Of a stretch of DNA of 64,000 nt, positions 35,901 to 46,875 are shown piece by piece. The translations under genes were made by a program, and so were the position numbers. The stretch comes from Inga oerstediana (taxonomy: Eukaryota; Streptophyta; Magnoliopsida; Fabales; Fabaceae), in the NCBI GenBank assembly GCA_963210345.1, contig OY723409.1, positions 50,814,839 through 50,878,838 of the forward strand, read 5' to 3'. Each line of letters starts with the position of its first letter. Position 1 is the first letter of the stretch. The notes under the pieces are model-generated. The model saw only the letters and a list, made by a program, of their open reading frames with translations, was not told the origin of the DNA and made no database searches.

Positions 35901-38900
35901 ATAAAAATGAATGCTAAACTTCAGAAGCATAAGTAATTGAAATGAACCATAATCTCAATCTGTTTTTCTTGTGGGCTTGGGGTATTCACCTTCATTAGTG
36001 GTGACTAATCCTCTCACACTGTAGACTTCCTAAAGGGGCTTTAGTGCTAGCCATTAGAGCTACGCATAGTGCCCGGTATGCCCACCAAAGCCCGGCCAAA
36101 AAATGCCCAGCCCAATCCCAAAAAAATGTCCCGAAAAAAGTTTGGGTATTTTTGGATAAGGTTTATTGTCGGGCAGGGCTAGGCATCAGGCAAGGGTTGA
36201 TGCCCTATCCATTTGGCCTTGCCCAAATATATATATATAATTTTATTTAAAATATATGTTATTCAATATAGGGTTAAGGTGCAAAAATACACATGAGCTT
36301 TTATCAAAAGTGCATTCAACACCAAATGCTTTTTTTTTGGAGCAAAAGTGACTCTGAGCTTTCAAAATAGGTGCAAAAGTCACATAACTCGTTATCTCAA
36401 GGATGTTGACTGAGTTTTAACTTTGTTGACTAAAAATGCTGATTAGTCATGATGATGTGGACGAATAATAAACAACTTGAACTCCTGGTAGTGAATCTCG
36501 AACTCCTCGTCTCCGACTCCGTCGCACTCATTCCCGCTCTGCAATTTCATCTTCATCTCCCTCAGCTTCTCGGTGGCTAATCCGAGGGTGAGCTTGTGGC
36601 ATTGGCGCTGGTACTTGAAGGCGTTGATGCAGCGGAGGGTCTGGGCGACGGAGACGTAGAAGATGAGGTGGGCGAGGGAGAGGAGGGAGATAGGGATCCA
36701 GCAATGGCGGCACTGGAGGCGAGAGGAATTAGAGAGAGTGAGGAAGACGAGGCTGAGGAAGATGAAGAAAATCTGGAAGAGCTTGTGAAGCTCCTTCTTC
36801 TGGAGGTCAATGGCGCGCTTCTTCTCCAGAGTCTTCTCGAAGTGAAGCTGGATTATGGTGTTCAAGGCTTGCAATGCCGTCTCCTTCTGATGGTGGTGGC
36901 CCTCGTAGTCCGCCATGGATAAACGAACGAAGGATCCGCAAGCAGAAGAACGTTGGGGATTTCAAGTTGTTTATTATTCGTCCACATCATCATGACTAAT
37001 CAGCATTTTTAGTCAACAAAGTTAAAACTCACAGTCAACATCCTTGAGATAACGAGTTATGTGACTTTTGCACCTATTTTGAAAGCTCAGAGTCACTTTT
37101 GCTCCAAAAAAAAGTATTTGGTGTTGGATGCACTTTTGATAAAAGCTCATGTGTATTTTTGCACCTTAACCCTTCAATATATAATTAAAAAATTTTTTGC
37201 CTTGCTTTTAGCAGATCATGAATGCTATTTAATTATTGTTGAAACATGAATATTGTGTTAAGGCTTTTGGCAATATTTGGAATTTCATAACTCAAGTTGT
37301 AGACTTATTTGCTTACGATAATATCTTTGTTTTTTACTCACCACCTTACCATGTTTTAGCTCTTCATTTGCTTTGTTTGTTGTTGTGATTATGATTTAAT
37401 CAAGTTTTGGCGCTTTTATTAACGTACAGCAGCACCGGTTTGGCAAAAAAAAATCAATAATGCCTATTATATTATTTTTTATTATAGAATTATGGAATGA
37501 TGATATTTGGACTTGGGCAGGAAGCTTACCCTACCCAGCCTGCAATTGTCCAGCCCAAAATTATCAGGGCTTTTACCGGGCACTGAGCTGCATTTTGTAG
37601 CCCATTCATCTTTCGGGCCGGGTATCAGGCATAGGTCATGCCCTGTCCATGCACACCCCTACTAGCCATGAGACCGTCTTCACATGCACACCCCTACTAA
37701 CTATAAAACCCTCTCCACACACAGTACTAATGATCGAACCCCTTACTCGATGCTTAATCATATTACTTACACAAAATAATAGTAGCTTCATAGAGGATCC
37801 AATTTTATTTTCCTCTTCCTCTTCATATTATTGGTTATCACATACTCTTGGTCCAAAGTTGATGCCTTGAGATAATATTCCCCTGCACCATTTATTGAAT
37901 ATGAAATTCAATCCTCCCTTGAAATACTTTTTAAAGGATCAAACGCATTCAATTTATCCTCCCCTGCCATTTGAAGGTTATTGCTGAAGGACTTGCTTAT
38001 CTGACTATACCAGCAGAAGCCTTTCAAAGGTGGCAATTCTTTTATTCGCCCCACAAGTAATTTCACATAGCTTTTGTGGAGCTGATTTTTTGCCAAGAAA
38101 AAAAAAATTCAATGCTGGTCCTGTTGGTCTGGACCTTCCTCCAAATTGGGCTACTGATGCGCGATTCACTGTTAATGGGGCCACCCCTGGAAACCACCAA
38201 ACAATTTGTCCGCAAAAAGATGTACATTTCCATGATCAAAATGATAATCTTCTCACCATTCTAACTAATAGGAAGTTTCATAGATGGTGAAACTAATTGC
38301 AATAGCTTTTGGGGGCATGCTTAGAAAAAATAACAGTACATAGCTAGGTTTGCTTTCTTGCGGTCATTTTCTTGAGCTAGACGTGTAAACTGTAAGCAAA
38401 CAGAACTTTGGCTTACAAAGTTGATGGCACGATATAAGTACAGGGGAGCAGAACATAAGTACAGAACTAGTGCCAGAAAATGGAGTTCTAAAACAATGTT
38501 GAATGTGAAGACTGCAAATTTGCTTTTAAGGGCTAGCAACTTCTATTAGCTAATAAATACACCAAAAAATTACAAAACTTGCCTTCAAAATAAGTAAACC
38601 CTATAGAAAATATTTTCCTGTGATTCAATCTTTTTTCTCAATGAGAATCACTAAAGAGGCCTACTCCATTGTATCTGAAATTTAAGCACCATAAATTATT
38701 ATGGCAGAAAAGGTTGATGCTCTTCCTATTGGATAGAAATTGTTGCACGTAAAAAATTCAATTCTTAATCACTAGTAGAATTTTTGGGCAACTTTTTGGA
38801 GCCAGTAACAAGCATTAGTAATTTTAGGAAGATGATAAATGCAAAATGGCTATACTTCTGTAGTGGACAGTATGTAATTAATGAACCTTTTATCTCCGTT

Positions 38901-41900
38901 TCTGTAGAGACCTTTCATTAGAGAATCTTATGATATAGAAATTTCTCTTCCTTTGGTTCAGATTATACATTTTCTGATGGAAACAAAAAGAACTAGAAAT
39001 ATCCTTGCTATGGTAAACTGCACAGCATCTGTCATCATGGGATCTCTAACTTCTGCAGATACAGATTGTCATGATCCCTTGTAATTCTGAACAATTTTGT
39101 ATAGCAAACTAAAAAGTGTGATTCCATTACATATCCAGCATGAAATCAGTGATAGAGAGGTATAACACAAGCAAGGAGGAACACCAGCAACTGATGAATC
39201 CAAATTCGGAAGCCAAGGTATGCTCAGCAAACTACATTTTATCAATGCTCAAAGTTTGATACTTTTTCTACATGGTCCCTAAGTAATAGGCACATGCAAA
39301 GTATGTAACATTTCCATTGATCACAATCTGTAGAGTTATTCCTGAATTTTCTAAATTTGCATGTACCATCTATTCCTATACATCTTCCATAAGCATCACA
39401 ATTCACAAATATTCTCTAAGACCTAACTGACAAGACTCCATAGAATTTGTTACTAGATTTCTGGCCAACCTGCCAGAACTTTTTAGACATTTCCTTCCCA
39501 ACTTAAGCTTTAAGGAGAGTTATATTTGTTCGTTTTCTTTATTATTCTCTGAAGCAACTCTACATTAGACACCATCAATAAAATCAGAACAATGGGGACT
39601 TTCAACCATTTTCATTACCAGTTTTTCTGTGTTTCATCACAATCATTTCATAGAAATCTGTGAGACATATTGCAGTATATTGAAAGGATCACGACAAAAA
39701 AAGGAAAAAAGAAAACAGAGAAAGGATATCTAGTTTGTATTTGTTTTTCCTGCTCATGACACTGGATAATTTTACTTGATCCTTGATAGTTTTGGCAAAG
39801 GGAGGCAGAAGTATTAAGGCAGCAACTACAGACCCTACAAGAAAACCATCGGTACAAGCCTTTCCCATTATTTATCCAGCAAAATATTTGAAACTCTTAT
39901 TGAGCAATTAAAATACATATGATCCTGGAAACTCTAAATTTCAGTGTCAGACATGGAAGTATCGTCATACTAAAGTAGTATGTTGTGACATGCTACTTTC
40001 AAAATGATAAAATGTCCATTATATATTATCATTTCCATCATGATTACTCCCAGTTTCAGCTGCTTTGACTTCCCACGAACTGTGGGAAGTGATACAGAGG
40101 TATATCAGACTATACTATGTTTTTAGGGGGGGAAAGACATTACTGTGACATATATGCTAGGGTGTGAGCCGCAAATATGATAAATAAAACTTCATTTGAA
40201 ATCCAAATAAGCCTCTCAACTAAAAATTAGGAAACCTAACAGATATCATGTTATAAGAAAAATTATTTTTAAGAAATAATAAGATGAAAAGAAAGGCATT
40301 CCTTCTGCAACATAGTATTCTGATTTGGACAAGCAAGAGAATTTCCAGGTAGTTTGGTTTTAGCTGAGGCAACAATTTTCAACTCAAGGTGCAGCTTACC
40401 ACTACATAAAATATAAAATTTCTCCTCAAAAATGCCTTCACTAAATTTAAAGTCTACCATTCTTGCCAAGCTTCTGCTTTTTCTAATGTTATATGATTTA
40501 CAATTCCAAAGCCCAATCACCACCTGAATGCCCAATGCCAGATTTATGGATTGAATAGTCAAGACTCAAGATCTTACTTTTTTGCTTTAGGTGCATACCT
40601 CATCCCAAATCTTCTCAAGGCGGATATTGGCATTTAACAGAACACATATACCATACCCATATCCAGCCCTGAATTACCAGATTTCTCAAGGCGGATACTG
40701 CCATACTATAACAGGAAGCTTAGGCAAAACCTGATAAACCCCAAGTTTAACTTTAAGCCCTTCAACCAAAAATAAACATCCTATAATAGAATTATAAGGC
40801 CAATCTGCAACAAACACAGACCTAAGTATTTGGATTGTAAAATTCATGATGCTTTGAACTGGTCAAGCAAGCATTTTTTTTTTTCATAGTAACATTAGAT
40901 ATAGCTTCATACAGAGAAAGCATTTGAAATATCATTTCCAGGTGAGACAATTTTCAAATACAAAAATTAAAAATAGGTCTCATCCCCATTAAGAAAATCT
41001 TCATGCCTTTTTTTCCTTAGTTTCATTTTTTCGCTTTCTTCTTGCATTAAAAATTGTGGTTAAAATGCTATCAGAAAAAATTGTGGTTAAAAAAAAATTA
41101 AAAAAAATAGCTCACTGGCCAATCACATGAATATGAACACAAGGAGGAAATTAATACACCTGCATGCCACATGCAGTCAAGCACTGCCATAATGCAACAA
41201 ACAATATACTTTCAAATAGTAGCTTTAAGCTTCTTTCATTTACACATAGAAACCGGCAATAAAATAAACAGAGCGACTATATATATGTCATAAAGCTTCA
41301 TGTATGAATAACATTTTAAAGGTGCAGGCAAATGATGGGAGAACGACTTTATGGTTTAAATGTGAAAAACCTACAAGATCTCGAGAACCAGCTGGAAATG
41401 AGTCTCAGATGTATTCGCATGAAAAAGGTCAACTAACTTTAACATTGAAATAAACAGCAACGCTCCTTTACTTTAGTACTGTTGATAAATGTGTTTGGCC
41501 AATCTCTCCAAGGCCAAAGAAATATTTAGGGAATTGAAAGCTATTAACACACTTAATTAAATTCTGCAGGAACAAATTCTAACAGAAGAAATTCAAGAGC
41601 TGAATCGAAAGGTCTTCTTGAGCAATAATATTCACCAAATTTTCTTTCAAAAGCATTTGTAATAATGAACTGACCTTTTTTCTTATTTTCCTTGCAGGGA
41701 AACAGTATGCATCAGGAGAACCTGGAACTCTATAAGAAGGTAAACCTCCTTCGACAAGAAAACACACAACTGTACAAGGTAGCCATCTTAGTTATCCACC
41801 AATAGGGCATCATGAAAAGTTCCAAGAGAATTTAGTTATGTTTACTCGGGCTCTAAAATATGACAACAAAAATCTTACCTTGCTTAAGATGTCTCAGGTT

Positions 41901-42050
41901 TATGGCACCTCGGAAATGGCAGCTACAAGCAGAGATGCATTCAATCCATATGGATTTCATACCAGTGAGGACCGACAAGAACTGATCCGACTGCAGCTAA
42001 GCCAGCCAGAGCAAGACACATATGAGACATCAGGCAGTGCCTCAAAATAA
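30183..42050 (+). CDS. AGL17-like: MIKC-type MADS-box transcription factor, AGL17/ANR1 clade
   Basis: Seven coding exons join in frame: 30183-30364 (182 nt), 39139-39217 (79), 39790-39851 (62), 41328-41427 (100), 41570-41611 (42), 41698-41778 (81) and 41898-42050 (153), giving 232 residues. The 182, 62, 100 and 42 nt sizes are the classic MIKC exon lengths. Residues 1-60 are the MADS DNA-binding domain (MGRGKIEIRRIDNSTSRQ, FSKRRKGLIKKAKEL). 61-87 is the intervening region (SMKSVIERYNTSKEEHQQ). 88-182 is the keratin-like dimerisation domain (FWQREAEVLRQQL, LEMSLRCIRMKKEQI, IQELNRK). The C-terminus holds IRLQLSQPEQDTYE, typical of the AGL17 clade (ANR1, AGL21, AGL16, AGL17). It should bind CArG boxes as a dimer in the nucleus. 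Clade members act in root nitrate response, lateral roots, stomata or flowering; which applies here cannot be told. No lesion is visible. Confidence 0.95.
33980..34367. mobile_element. Stowaway-like MITE in MADS intron 1
   Basis: TA-flanked (33978-33979, 34368-34369). The left end GTGCTTCCTCCAATTTTAAT and the reverse of the right end CTCCCTCCGGTCCTAATTAT both run into an ATAGGAYA block. Confidence 0.65.
35199..35367. mobile_element. Short foldback MITE in MADS intron 1
   Basis: The left arm GGGAAAATGATGCACAAGTC and the reverse of the right arm GAGAAAATGATGCGGAGGTC pair over about 50 bp (also AAGATAATTAYAGTGAARTCC). The size and GGGAAAA start resemble Mutator-type MITEs. Confidence 0.55.
35461..35554. 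repeat. Perfect 47-bp tandem duplication
   Basis: Two identical units (35461-35507, 35508-35554) start ACTAAAACAAGGTTAAATAA. The lack of any mismatch points to a recent duplication. Confidence 0.9.
36271..37172. mobile_element. Pack-MULE (902 bp) carrying a host gene copy
   Basis: Terminal inverted repeats of about 211 bp (36271-36481 and 36961-37172) differ at only a few positions and start GGGTTAAGGTGCAAAAATAC. A perfect 9-bp duplication TTCAATATA flanks it (36262-36270, 37173-37181), the Mutator signature. Between the repeats lie 479 bp of GC-richer DNA that encode a plant membrane protein (36443-36916, minus). There is no transposase. The near-identity of the repeats suggests a young insertion. 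Confidence 0.95.
36443..36916 (-). CDS. Captured small two-helix membrane protein, intact frame
   Basis: 157 residues without introns. Residues 17-45 are a charged amphipathic stretch (LNTIIQLHFEKTLEKKRAID). Two hydrophobic helices follow at about 46-63 (LFQIFFIFLSLVFLTLS) and 73-94 (WIPISLLSLAHLIFYVSVAQ). A conserved-looking tail is CINAFKYQRQCHKLTLGLAT. I recognise it as a conserved land-plant membrane protein of unknown function; no activity can be assigned. The ATG (36914-36916) sits in CCATGGCG context, 45 bp from the right terminal repeat. The last 12 residues (FKLFIIRPHHHD, 146-157) and the stop codon are encoded by the left terminal repeat, so the normal C-terminus has been replaced. 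It runs antisense to the host MADS gene. Whether it is transcribed is unknown; an open frame with no lesion fits recent capture or selection. Confidence 0.85.
   Translation of the reverse strand: MADYEGHHHQKETALQALNTIIQLHFEKTLEKKRAIDLQKKELHKLFQIFFIFLSLVFLTLSNSSRLQCRHCWIPISLLSLAHLIFYVSVAQTLRCINAFKYQRQCHKLTLGLATEKLREMKMKLQSGNECDGVGDEEFEIHYQEFKLFIIRPHHHD
37649..37700. repeat. Duplicated hAT-2 terminal sequence
   Basis: CATGCACACCCCTACTA occurs at 37649-37665 (across the hAT-2 end) and again at 37684-37700, 35 bp further on, outside the element. Confidence 0.8.
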
Positions 42051-42584
42051 CGGTCAAAAGTTCTCCAGTTAGATATTTTGACACACCATTGACACTATTA
42101 TAAAATTGCAGCATATAACCATGTATGAAATGATGAAGAGTCCTCCTGCATGAATCTTACCTGATTACTCAAAACAAGAATCAATAGCAGAACATCCATG
42201 ATTCTTGAAGTCGAGCAGTTAGATAAAAGCTTATCAACAAGTGACTGCATTGCTATAGAATATGCATGTAAAGTGAATTATGGGAAATTTTCAATAACAA
42301 AGCGTGGACATAAAATTTTCCGACTTGTCTATCCAATTATTCTTTGTAGATAATCAACAAAATGTGAGTTCTCAGAAAAATAAAAATAAAGTGCAGTTGC
42401 TCTAGTCAAAATTTGAATTTATATACTGTACATGATTCAGGAGCACACAACTACCATTCCACATCTCCTAGAGTTATTACATTTGACAGATCATTTGTAG
42501 CATTGGCATATAAGTGGGGGCCAAAAGGGAGAGAGGAACAGGTACACATCCAACTTTGCAGGTGAAGTCACCTGTTTTTGGAGC
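42051..42584 (+). other. 3' flank of the MADS gene
   Basis: Non-coding sequence after the TAA. Candidate poly(A) signals AATAAA lie near 42383-42391. No other feature. Confidence 0.4.
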
Positions 42585-42716
42585 ATGTCCGAAAAAGAAG
42601 AGCAGAGCAAACAAAGCATGTCCAAAAGTAAACCAACCTCTTGGACTGCTACGAAAAACGGCATCCAATTTTAAAGTAGCACGATCTAATTCAAAAATTT
42701 CACCCAATTGAGCAGA
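42585..42716 (-). pseudogene. psbB: Plastid-derived fragment of psbB (CP47)
   Basis: The minus strand encodes about 44 residues in one frame (AQLGEIFELDRATLK, then RSSPRGWFTFGHALFALLFF) that match a conserved internal segment of photosystem II protein CP47. The match stops abruptly on both sides. It is a nuclear copy of plastid DNA, 0.5 kb past the MADS gene. It is far too short to work and differs at a few residues, so it is not brand new. Confidence 0.88.
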
Positions 42717-43664
42717 AACCCCGCCAGTACTTCCCCTGTGCTATTGATTCTCATTTATTGTCATGTCATTCCAAGTCATATTTGTTTAGTTTAAGTAATG
42801 CATGTGTGCTTTATGTTGTTTCTGACAAATATCTTCCAAGTTCCGTTTGACTGTCTTTGCCCACCCAAAATGTCAATTACTAGAGGAAACATCTAACCCC
42901 CAATTGTTATCCAGTGCATAGATGAAAACGCTAAAATACATTCATATTACACGCATAAGTTACTATCTTACTACCCAAAGCTTTGCAGAAATGTAACCTT
43001 TCCACTGCACATGACAAATTCATAAGCCCGAGTCATTGCAGTAAGTTTACCATAAATTGCATCAGAAAATTAAACAGATTTTGAATGCATTCGGGTTGAT
43101 TAAGAACATAATTAAAAGCATGAAAGGTCAAAGGGTCAGCTACCTGTCAACAAAATATCTGTTTTAAGAGGGGGAAAACGATTTATATAACAACACTATA
43201 GACAAAATATCTAAGGAAACGATCACATGCTAACAACACTTTTATATAAATAGATTGGACCAAACCCTTGTGGAATTTGCGATAGTGCCCGACTCTGTAT
43301 CAAAGCAGATTTATTTGAGATATCTGTTTTAAAAAAATCAAGCGAGTAAAATCACATCACAAATCTTCCCAACAATGAATTAACATTATTGCAGGATGAT
43401 TATTAATTAGACTGCATCAACATTTGAAGTTGACGGAACCACGTTAAATCGATGCAACCGAGGGGCGAAATGAGAAGAAGATGCAGGGGAGACAAGGACA
43501 TGATTCATGAACAGGTGAAGAAGATCACATTCATGCCTACCTGAACAGTGATATTGATTCCACTGAGAGGAGCTGGAGATGTGATTAAATATCTGACCCC
43601 TTTTTCGACCCGCGAAAATAACCAAACGGAGAGGTCCACCCTGAGGGAAATTCGTGACACCACG
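42717..43664. other. No gene recognised
   Basis: Mixed sequence. The minus strand from 43664 to 43407 is an open, less AT-rich stretch with a donor-like CAG|GTAGGC (near 43534) and could be a first exon or leader of an antisense transcript, but no partner exon can be shown. Confidence 0.35.
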
Positions 43665-43680
43665 TAAGCGATGCAAGCTT

Positions 43681-43709
43681 CGTTTTTTTTTTTTTTTTTT
43701 TTTGTGAAC
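43681..43709 (-). mobile_element. 29-bp poly(T) retroposition scar
   Basis: CG, then 21 T, then GTGAAC, flanked by a perfect 16-bp direct repeat TAAGCGATGCAAGCTT (43665-43680 and 43710-43725). A poly(A)-type tail with a long target duplication is the mark of LINE-driven insertion. Almost nothing but the tail was copied. Confidence 0.85.
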
Positions 43710-44487
43710 TAAGCGATGCAAGCTTTTTCAGTTTGCTTTTTCATTTTTGGGTATTCTAAGTATTACTATTAGATTAAGATCGTTCAGTTTAACATCTTAT
43801 AAAAATATTATTATTATTTTACTTAAAAGATAAAAAATAATGTTAATAGTTCAAATTTATTTTGTATCTTGTATAAAAACAATTTATTTATGTATCTTTT
43901 AAGTAAAATTATAGGGGTAAGTATCCTTTTTGCCCCAGAAGTTCTGTCTTAGGAGTAGTGGACACCTGGAAGTATTTTTTGGATCATTTTTGCCCCAGAA
44001 TTTTATAAAACATAGCATATTCACCCTGACCTCACGGTAGCATAACTGCAACAGTTAAAATGACACGATGGCTTCCAAACTGACATATAGGAGGCGGACT
44101 TGGCGTATACGTGGACATAGAGTCAGTGATGTGGCAAAAAGGCAACGGAGCAGAAAAATGAATGTGTTAACAATGGTGAAATGGCGAGAGCTGACGAAAA
44201 GAAAAGCGTGACAAGCAAAAATTAGGGCAGATCAATTGGGATCGAGAGAGAAGTGAAACCGAGAGAAAGTGGGGCAATTTATGTAAGTGCCTGTTTGGAT
44301 TAACGGTGGAGAAGGAACTTTTTTTACTAATGGGCTTTTGAAAAAGTCAGATTGTAGATGTGATTTGTGTTTAAATTGACGGTGGTAGAAGTGACTTTTT
44401 TTTTAACTTTAAACATGTTTGGATTAGTGTTTGGAAAGCCCGTTTAAATGGAAAATGACTAAAAAGGGCATGAATCTTATTGAATAC

Positions 44488-44590
<103 letters not shown>

Positions 44591-44864
44591 TGTATATATT
44601 ATGATAATTGAAGTAAACAATTATTAAAAAAATTTGATAAAATAAAAAAGGTGAAATTATTATTGAAAAAAAAATATACGAAAGTACTTAATTAAAAATG
44701 AAAAAATTTATATTTGAATTAGAAAAAGTTCAATTATTATTTTTAAAAAAGAAAAATATACTAAAATACTTATTTGAAAAAAAGGAAAAAACCACATTAG
44801 TTCACGCCACTTGCTCTCTCTCCATTACACTCCATTAGAAAAATATACTACCCGCACCTTCCTA

Positions 44865-44866
<2 letters not shown>

Positions 44867-44920
<54 letters not shown>
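44867..44920. repeat. (TC)27 microsatellite
   Basis: An uninterrupted 54-bp TC tract, 280 bp after the AC tract. Confidence 0.95.
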
Positions 44921-44922
<2 letters not shown>

Positions 44923-45098
44923 GCCAAACCCACCATTGCGGCGAGAAGCTCAAATGTTGGGCTTCTTTTCTGAAGCTCCTTCTCGGCTAGAAGCGCTGTC
45001 CTCCAACCACCAACCCAAACAGCTTCGCTTTTGCCTACTGAGCTTTTAAGGTTGCACCACTCCGTTTGGGTGGCGAAATGCTTTGCCAAACTGACCCT

Positions 45099-45515
45099 GA
45101 ATCGATTTATCCTATTCATAAATTGATTTACCTTGCATTATGAAGTTTGGTAAATCGATTTGAGCAGTGGTAAATCGATTTATTTGAGTTTGAAAAACAA
45201 ATAGCTCTCAGCCAGATTTGGTAAATCGATTTACAACATCCATAAATCAATTTACTTCACATTTGAAAACTTGATTGCTCTCAGCCATCTTTTGTAAATC
45301 GATTTACAACATCCATAAATTGATTTGCTTCACATTTAAGAACTTAGCTGCTCTAAGCCATCTTTTGTAAATTGATTTACTTCATATTTTAAAACTTGGT
45401 TGCTCTCTGCCAAACATAGTAAATCGATTTACTTCACAGTACAGAAGATTTTTCTGTCATAAGTAAATTGATTTACATAAGACATAAATTGATTTACTAC
45501 CTGTTTCAACACTTA
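45099..45515. repeat. Cluster of TAAATCGATTTA palindromes
   Basis: Twelve copies or one-base variants of (G)TAAATCGATTTA(C) lie 20-70 bp apart, separated by related spacers such as GCTCTCAGCCA and ACATCCATAAAT. The unit forms a higher-order repeat of about 72 bp (45222, 45294, 45368, 45420). Confidence 0.85.
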
Positions 45516-45909
45516 GCCTTTTTTGTAGGATTTGTTATTTGCTTGCCGAATTGATTTCTTTCTCCATGGTCTTAAAGTTTTGTGATCATCAAAACACTGT
45601 GGTGTGGGAGCTAAAACAAACCACATCAATTCTTTTCCAGCATTTTGTAGTAACAAAATAGAGTAATTGACTTGGCATACAAAGTGGCACAACTTTAGAG
45701 GAATTTCTTGGGCAATATAAACAGAGTAATAAACCTCACTCTTTCCTTATCATTAACTTAATTTTACATTACATAAAGACCATTCCAACAAAAAGGAATT
45801 GCTTAAACACATACATTGATTTAAACAAACACCTATACATAACATTGAATTCGGATACAACTTATACATTCCACATTAACAATGGCCTTCCACAAACCTT
45901 AGAAACCAT

Positions 45910-46473
45910 TTAAGACAAAATGAAAAAAACAAACAACACCCAAGTCAAAACCAATCCACAAATTACAAGTCTCAATCTACCATCAACCTTCTTCAATCTA
46001 CCATCAAGCTTCTTCATAACCAAATACATGTCCAAAATTTTTGCTTGAACATTTCCATCTACTCTATCATCAACTCCTCTCCTCTGTATTAGATTCTCAT
46101 CATACAATCTATCCATATAGCCAAGAAGCTCGTCTATCACCTCACTTGACCTCTCACCCATTTCATCATCATGCCATTGGAAGAACCCACAACCACTGCC
46201 CTACACATTACTCCACATCATCCAGCACCATTAATAATATACAAATAATTAACTTTCATCAATTAAATAAACACTTACATACTTGTTGATAGTTTCGACA
46301 GCCAAAGAATCTGCTCATTGGGTTTTGCTCAGTCTATAATGTACCAAAGGAGCCACGATTCCACAGTGACAGATCTTTGTCGGTTCGTCGTATTCCAACT
46401 TTCGTCCTCCACATCTTAACCACGGCACCCTCCACTTGCTACCAATCATAAAAGTTGCCGTCGACTCACCCAT
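45910..46473 (-). pseudogene. GRF-type zinc-finger protein with C-terminal membrane helix, frameshifted
   Basis: Exon 1 (46473 down to 46283) starts MGESTATFMIGSKW and contains CHCGIVAPLVHYRLSK, then RFFGCRNYQQ one frame over. Exon 2 (46200 down to 45910) continues GSGCGFFQWHDDEMGERSSE and ends in a hydrophobic helix (LVICGLVLTWVLFVFFIL). The Cys pattern CHC, GC, GC and the FFQW end are the zf-GRF domain. Small GRF proteins with a coiled coil and tail anchor (At4g04775-like) are common in plants and often travel with transposons. One base is lost between SK and NPMSRFF (near 46321-46329), so the frame breaks inside the zinc finger. The donor GTATGT and the acceptor TGTAG are intact. Confidence 0.8.
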
Positions 46474-46875
46474 TTCTTCTCTTCTCTATTTGACCACCTT
46501 TGGTTTCGCAGATCAATTGGGATTTTTGGGGCAGGATTGTAACACATCCCCTCTCACCGAACCCTTTTTTTCATAAGTCAATCTAACTTACAGAGCCACT
46601 CAATTTCTGATAATCTTTTTAATGCCCTAACATAATAATTTTTCAGTCCACTCAATTTTTATGTGGCAATAGACAACCCATCTGTATCAAACATGGAAGC
46701 TTGTCTAGCATTTCTTCTAATGTGGCAAATGTCTGTTAGTGCTACCGTGAGGTTGAGGCGAATATGCTACGTTTTGTAAACTTCCAGGGCAAAAATGATC
46801 CCAAAAAACTTCCGGGTGGCCACTACTCCTTAAGCAAAACTTCGGAGGTAAAATGATACTTTTCCCAAAATTATA

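Larger units (their letters stand above)
36055..37661. mobile_element. hAT element (hAT-2) split by a Pack-MULE, in MADS intron 1
   Basis: Left end TAGAGCTACGCATAGTGCCC and the reverse of the right end TAGGGGTGTGCATGGACAGG form the terminal repeat. A perfect 8-bp duplication CTAGCCAT flanks it (36047-36054, 37662-37669). Subterminal GCCCGG/CCGGGC words occur at both ends. Without the Pack-MULE it is about 696 bp and has no transposase. Confidence 0.9.
30365..39138 (+). other. Large first intron of the MADS gene (8,774 bp)
   Basis: Donor CCAG|GTTCGA, acceptor ATATCCAG|C. Large first introns of MADS genes often hold regulatory sequence, but none is recognisable here by motif alone. Contents I can name are (GTAT)n at 31497-31522, (CA)n near 32437-32452, (GT)n near 32565-32584, (AT)n near 32957-32981, a Stowaway-like element, a foldback MITE, a 47-bp tandem duplication, and a hAT with a nested Pack-MULE. 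The rest (30.4-33.9, 34.4-35.2, 35.6-36.0 and 37.7-39.1 kb) shows no gene; 37649-38290 has open frames without a recognisable domain. Confidence 0.85.

Noticed and set aside
36577..36922. Ser-rich, Pro-rich and acidic frames overlapping the Pack-MULE gene
   Set aside because: Alternative frames of GC-rich captured DNA; only the 157-codon frame matches a known protein family.
37649..38290. Several open frames between hAT-2 and MADS exon 2
   Set aside because: No domain recognised and the frames do not join by splice sites; part lies in the duplicated hAT end.
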